In this document: positions 61,325 through 64,000 of the stretch, piece after piece
Layout of the letters: every line of letters begins with the position of its first letter
Numbering within the stretch: position 1 is the stretch's first letter
Assembly (NCBI GenBank): GCA_963920635.1
Contig: OY987308.1
Coordinates: forward strand, 9,304,225-9,368,224
From: Pseudeuparius sepicola
Lineage: Eukaryota; Arthropoda; Insecta; Coleoptera; Anthribidae
Reading direction: 5' to 3'
DNA: 64,000 nucleotides
Position numbers and translations under genes: made by a program
Notes under the pieces: model-generated
The model's input: only the letters and a program-made list of their open reading frames with translations
Told to the model about the DNA's origin: nothing
Databases searched by the model: none

Positions 61325-64000
61325 GTAAACGTAAGCTACCGTACAATACTGCAAATATTTTGAACAATTTTGTTTCCGTCATTTATTTAGATCTCTTTTT
61401 GGTAATAGAAGACTTAAGTTGCCCCAAATCAAAAAACAAGCCTGTTGACAATCTTAGAGGTTTTCGTGTATCTACTGTGATTTTGTAATTTTTCGACATT
61501 TAAACTAGTAGAATGTTATAAATTATCAAAAATCAATCACTGTTGAAAATCTCAGACATTACGAGGACCTATTGTGGTTTTGTAATTTCTCAATACTATT
61601 TCAGTTTAAAGTAGTAAAAAGTGATTAACAAAAGTTCTTCAAAATAAAATCGTAAGCTCTGGAGCTAAACTTGTGAGATTAGAAAAATTTTGATTCCCGT
61701 GATCTCCTTTTCATAAAAGGAGACTAATGTTTTTTTTTGTGACAGCTGCAACGAAAGTTATTATGAAAGGTTTTTCTGGTTGGAAAAGTCCTAGTTTCTG
61801 AATTCCTAATTTCATCGATACTACTTTACTAGTAAATGTACAAAACTGCAAATTTTTTAACAATATTGATTCCGTGGTTTATTTAGACCTCCTTTTGGTA
61901 AAACCAGACTAAAGTTGCCCCGAATAAAAAAAAACGTGCCCTGTTGACAGTCTTAGTGGCTCGCTTAGAGGTTTTCGTGTATCTACTGTGATTTAAACTA
62001 GTAAAATGTTATAATATCAAAAAACAATCACTGTTGAAATTCTCAAACATTTCGAATACCTAAAATGTTACTATTAATAGTTTTTCAGAATAAAATCGTA
62101 TGCTCCAGAGCAAACCTTGTGAGATTTTGAACAATTTTGATTCCCGTGATCTCCTTTTCATAAAAGAAGACTAAAGAACTAATGTTCTTTTTTTGTGACA
62201 GCTACCACAAAATTTCATAAACCTTGTGAGATTTTGAACAATTTTGATTCCCGTGATCTCCTTTTCATAAACGAAGACTAAAGAACTAATGTTCCTTTTT
62301 TGCGATAGCTACAACAAAATTTCATTATGAACGGTTTTTCTTAGTTTCTAAATCTCTACTTTTTTCGATACTATTTTACAGAAATCGTAAGCTGCCGCAC
62401 AATACTGCAATGATTTTGAACAATTTTGTCTCCGTGATTTATTAGATCTCCTTGTGGTAAAAGAAGACTAAAGTTGCCCCGAATCAAAAAACATGTCCAG
62501 GTTTTCTTGTACATTTCGAGGACCTATTGTGTTTTAAAGTTTAAAGTAGTAAAAGTGATAACAAAAGTTCTTCAGAATAAAATCGTAAGCTCTGGAGCTC
62601 AACTTGTGAGATTAGAGAAATTTTGATTCCCGTGATCTCCTTTTCATAAAAGGAGACTAATGTTATTTTTTGTGACAGCTGCAACGAAAGTTTATTATGA
62701 AAGGTTTTTCTGGTTGGAAAAGTCCTAGTTTCTGAATTCCTAATTTCTTCGATACTACTTTACTAGTAAATGTACAAAACTGCAAATTTTTTAACAATAT
62801 TGATTCCGTGGTTTATTTAGACCTCCTTTTGGTAAAACCAGACTAAAGTTGCCCCGAATAAAAAAAACGTGCCCTGTTGACAGTCTTAGTGGCTCGCTTA
62901 GAGGTTTTCGTGTATCTACTGTGATTTAAACTAGCAAAATGTTATAATATCAAAAAACAATCACTGTTGAAATTCTCAGACATTTCGAATACCTAAAATG
63001 TTACTATTAATAGTTTTTCAGAATAAAATCGTATGCTCCAGAGCAAACCTTGTGAGATTTTGAACAATTTTGATTCCCGTGATCTCCTTTTCATAAAAGA
63101 AGACTAAAGAACTAATGTTCTTTTTTTGTGACAGCTACAACAAAATTTCATAAACCTTGTGAGATTTTGAACAATTTTGATTCCCATGATCTCCTTTTCA
63201 TAAACGAAGACTAAAGAACTAATGTTCCTTTTTTGCGATAGCTACAACAAAATTTCATTATGAACGGTTTTTCTTAGTTTCTAAATCTCTACTTTTTTCG
63301 ATACTATTTTACAGAAATCGTAAGCTGCCGCACAATACTGCAATGATTTTGAACAATTTTGTCTCCGTGATTTATTAGATCTCCTTTTGGTAAAAGAAGA
63401 CTAAAGTTGCCCCGAATCAAAAAACATGTCCAGGTTTTCTTGTACATTTCGAGGACCTATTGTGTTTTAAAGTTTAAAGTAGTAAAAGTGATAACAAAAG
63501 TTCTTCAGAATAAAATCGTAAGCTCTGGAGCTCAACTTGTGAGATTAGAGAAATTTTGATTCCCGTGATCTCCTTTTCATAAAAGGAGACTAATGTTTTT
63601 TTTTGTGACAGCTGCAACGAAAGTTTATTATGAAAGGTTTTTCTGGTTGGAAAAGTCCTAGTTTCTGAATTCCTAATTTCTTCGATACTACTTTACTAGT
63701 AAATATACAAAACTGCAAATTTTTTAACAATATTGATTCCGTGGTTTATTTAGACCTCCTTTTGGTAAAACCAGACTAAAGTTGCCCCGAATAAAAAAAA
63801 ACGTGCCCTGTTGACAGTCTTAGTGGCTCGCTTAGAGGTTTTCGTGTATCTACTGTGATTTAAACTAGTAAAATGTTATAATATCAAAAAACAATCACTG
63901 TTGAAATTCTCAGACATTTCGAATACCTAAAATGTTACTATTAATAGTTTTTCAGAATAAAATCGTATGCTCCAGAGCAAACCTTGTGAGATTTTGAACA
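61325..64000 (+). repeat. Satellite unit 36, partial, at least (m=2)
   Basis: Cut by the window end inside an a' block after two 934 bp modules. Shares ctaccacaaaat (about 62199), ccttgtggtaaaag (about 62451) and cccatgatc (about 63183) with unit 18. Its first a block instead has agttattatg and catcgat as in unit 35, suggesting a conversion or crossover tract. Confidence 0.92.

Larger units (their letters stand above)
1..64000 (+). repeat. Higher-order tandem satellite array (whole window)
   Basis: The entire window is made of head-to-tail units that begin with the landmark gtaaacgtaagctaccg. I located 36 unit starts, including one degenerate start at 36544. Bases 1-10 are the tail of a preceding unit and the last unit runs off the window, so the array continues on both sides. 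No inverted unit and no interspersed element was found. Unit lengths cluster at about 940, 1494, 1873, 2428 and 3363 bp, explained by a 940 bp frame plus optional 934 bp and 554 bp modules. Blocks of the same type are nearly identical across the window, usually differing by a few substitutions or by T/A-run length. Such an array is characteristic of eukaryotic heterochromatin, often centromeric or pericentromeric; that placement is inference. The satellite family and host are not recognised. Confidence 0.97.

Noticed and set aside
1..64000. CRISPR array
   Set aside because: Repeats are hundreds of bases long and contiguous, with no short constant repeats separated by unique spacers and no cas genes.
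1..64000. Transposon or endogenous virus insertion
   Set aside because: No terminal repeats, target-site duplications, reverse transcriptase, integrase or transposase frames were seen; the only non-repeat piece is the insert of about 40 bp near 36.5 kb.
1..64000. Telomeric or rDNA/tRNA sequence
   Set aside because: No runs of telomere-type hexamers or heptamers and no recognisable rRNA or tRNA segments were seen on either strand.

Overview
This 64 kb window is one uninterrupted tandem array of AT-rich satellite DNA; a sample 60-base line is about 28% G+C. I see no gene, tRNA, rRNA, transposon, CRISPR array or other unique sequence, apart from an insert of about 40 bp near 36.5 kb. All repeat units point the same way. 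This kind of long, homogenised higher-order repeat array is typical of a eukaryotic chromosome (pericentromeric, centromeric or other heterochromatin). I do not recognise the family and cannot name the organism.

Layout. A landmark (gtaaacgtaagctaccg) opens every unit and gives 36 unit starts, one of them degenerate. Unit lengths are not random: they cluster at about 940, 1494, 1873, 2428 and 3363 bp. These fit a simple grammar, worked out block by block in the unit at 26408-28835: [P c a Q] + m x [cs a' R' c a Q] + n x [cs a' R] + [c' a''], with m = 0, 1 or 2 and n = 0 or 1. The fixed part is 940 bp, the m-module 934 bp and the n-module 554 bp. The counts are (m,n) = (0,0) six, (0,1) ten, (1,0) ten, (1,1) eight and (2,1) two, including units with internal deletions and a last unit cut by the window edge. 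The blocks are two diverged monomer types: a-type (a, a', a'', about 155-185 bp, a' carrying an internal 107 bp duplication) and b-type (P, Q, R, about 180-197 bp). A shorter c-type looks like a duplicated 3' half of the b-type.

Large scale. Unit order and shared rare variants show that about 9.6-32 kb is repeated, with rearrangements, at about 42-64 kb (offset 31.5-34.4 kb). The first 5 kb or so matches about 20.8-28 kb (offset about 20.8 kb at first). Amplification has therefore acted on multi-unit blocks as well as on single units. Between copies I can see one-unit gains or losses, recombinant units, a 494 bp deletion (unit at 7659), a 273 bp deletion (unit at 36544), and one strongly diverged island with an insert (about 36250-36605).

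Sequence character. The blocks are rich in short perfect dyads: 9-bp arms around a 3-base loop in the a-block, 7-bp arms in a', and 12-bp palindromes at the a/Q junction and in cs. One dyad keeps its pairing through paired base changes between a and a'. Five minus-strand open frames of 66-89 codons lie over the a/Q part of some units. They exist only where a T run has ten T and I judge them not to be genes.
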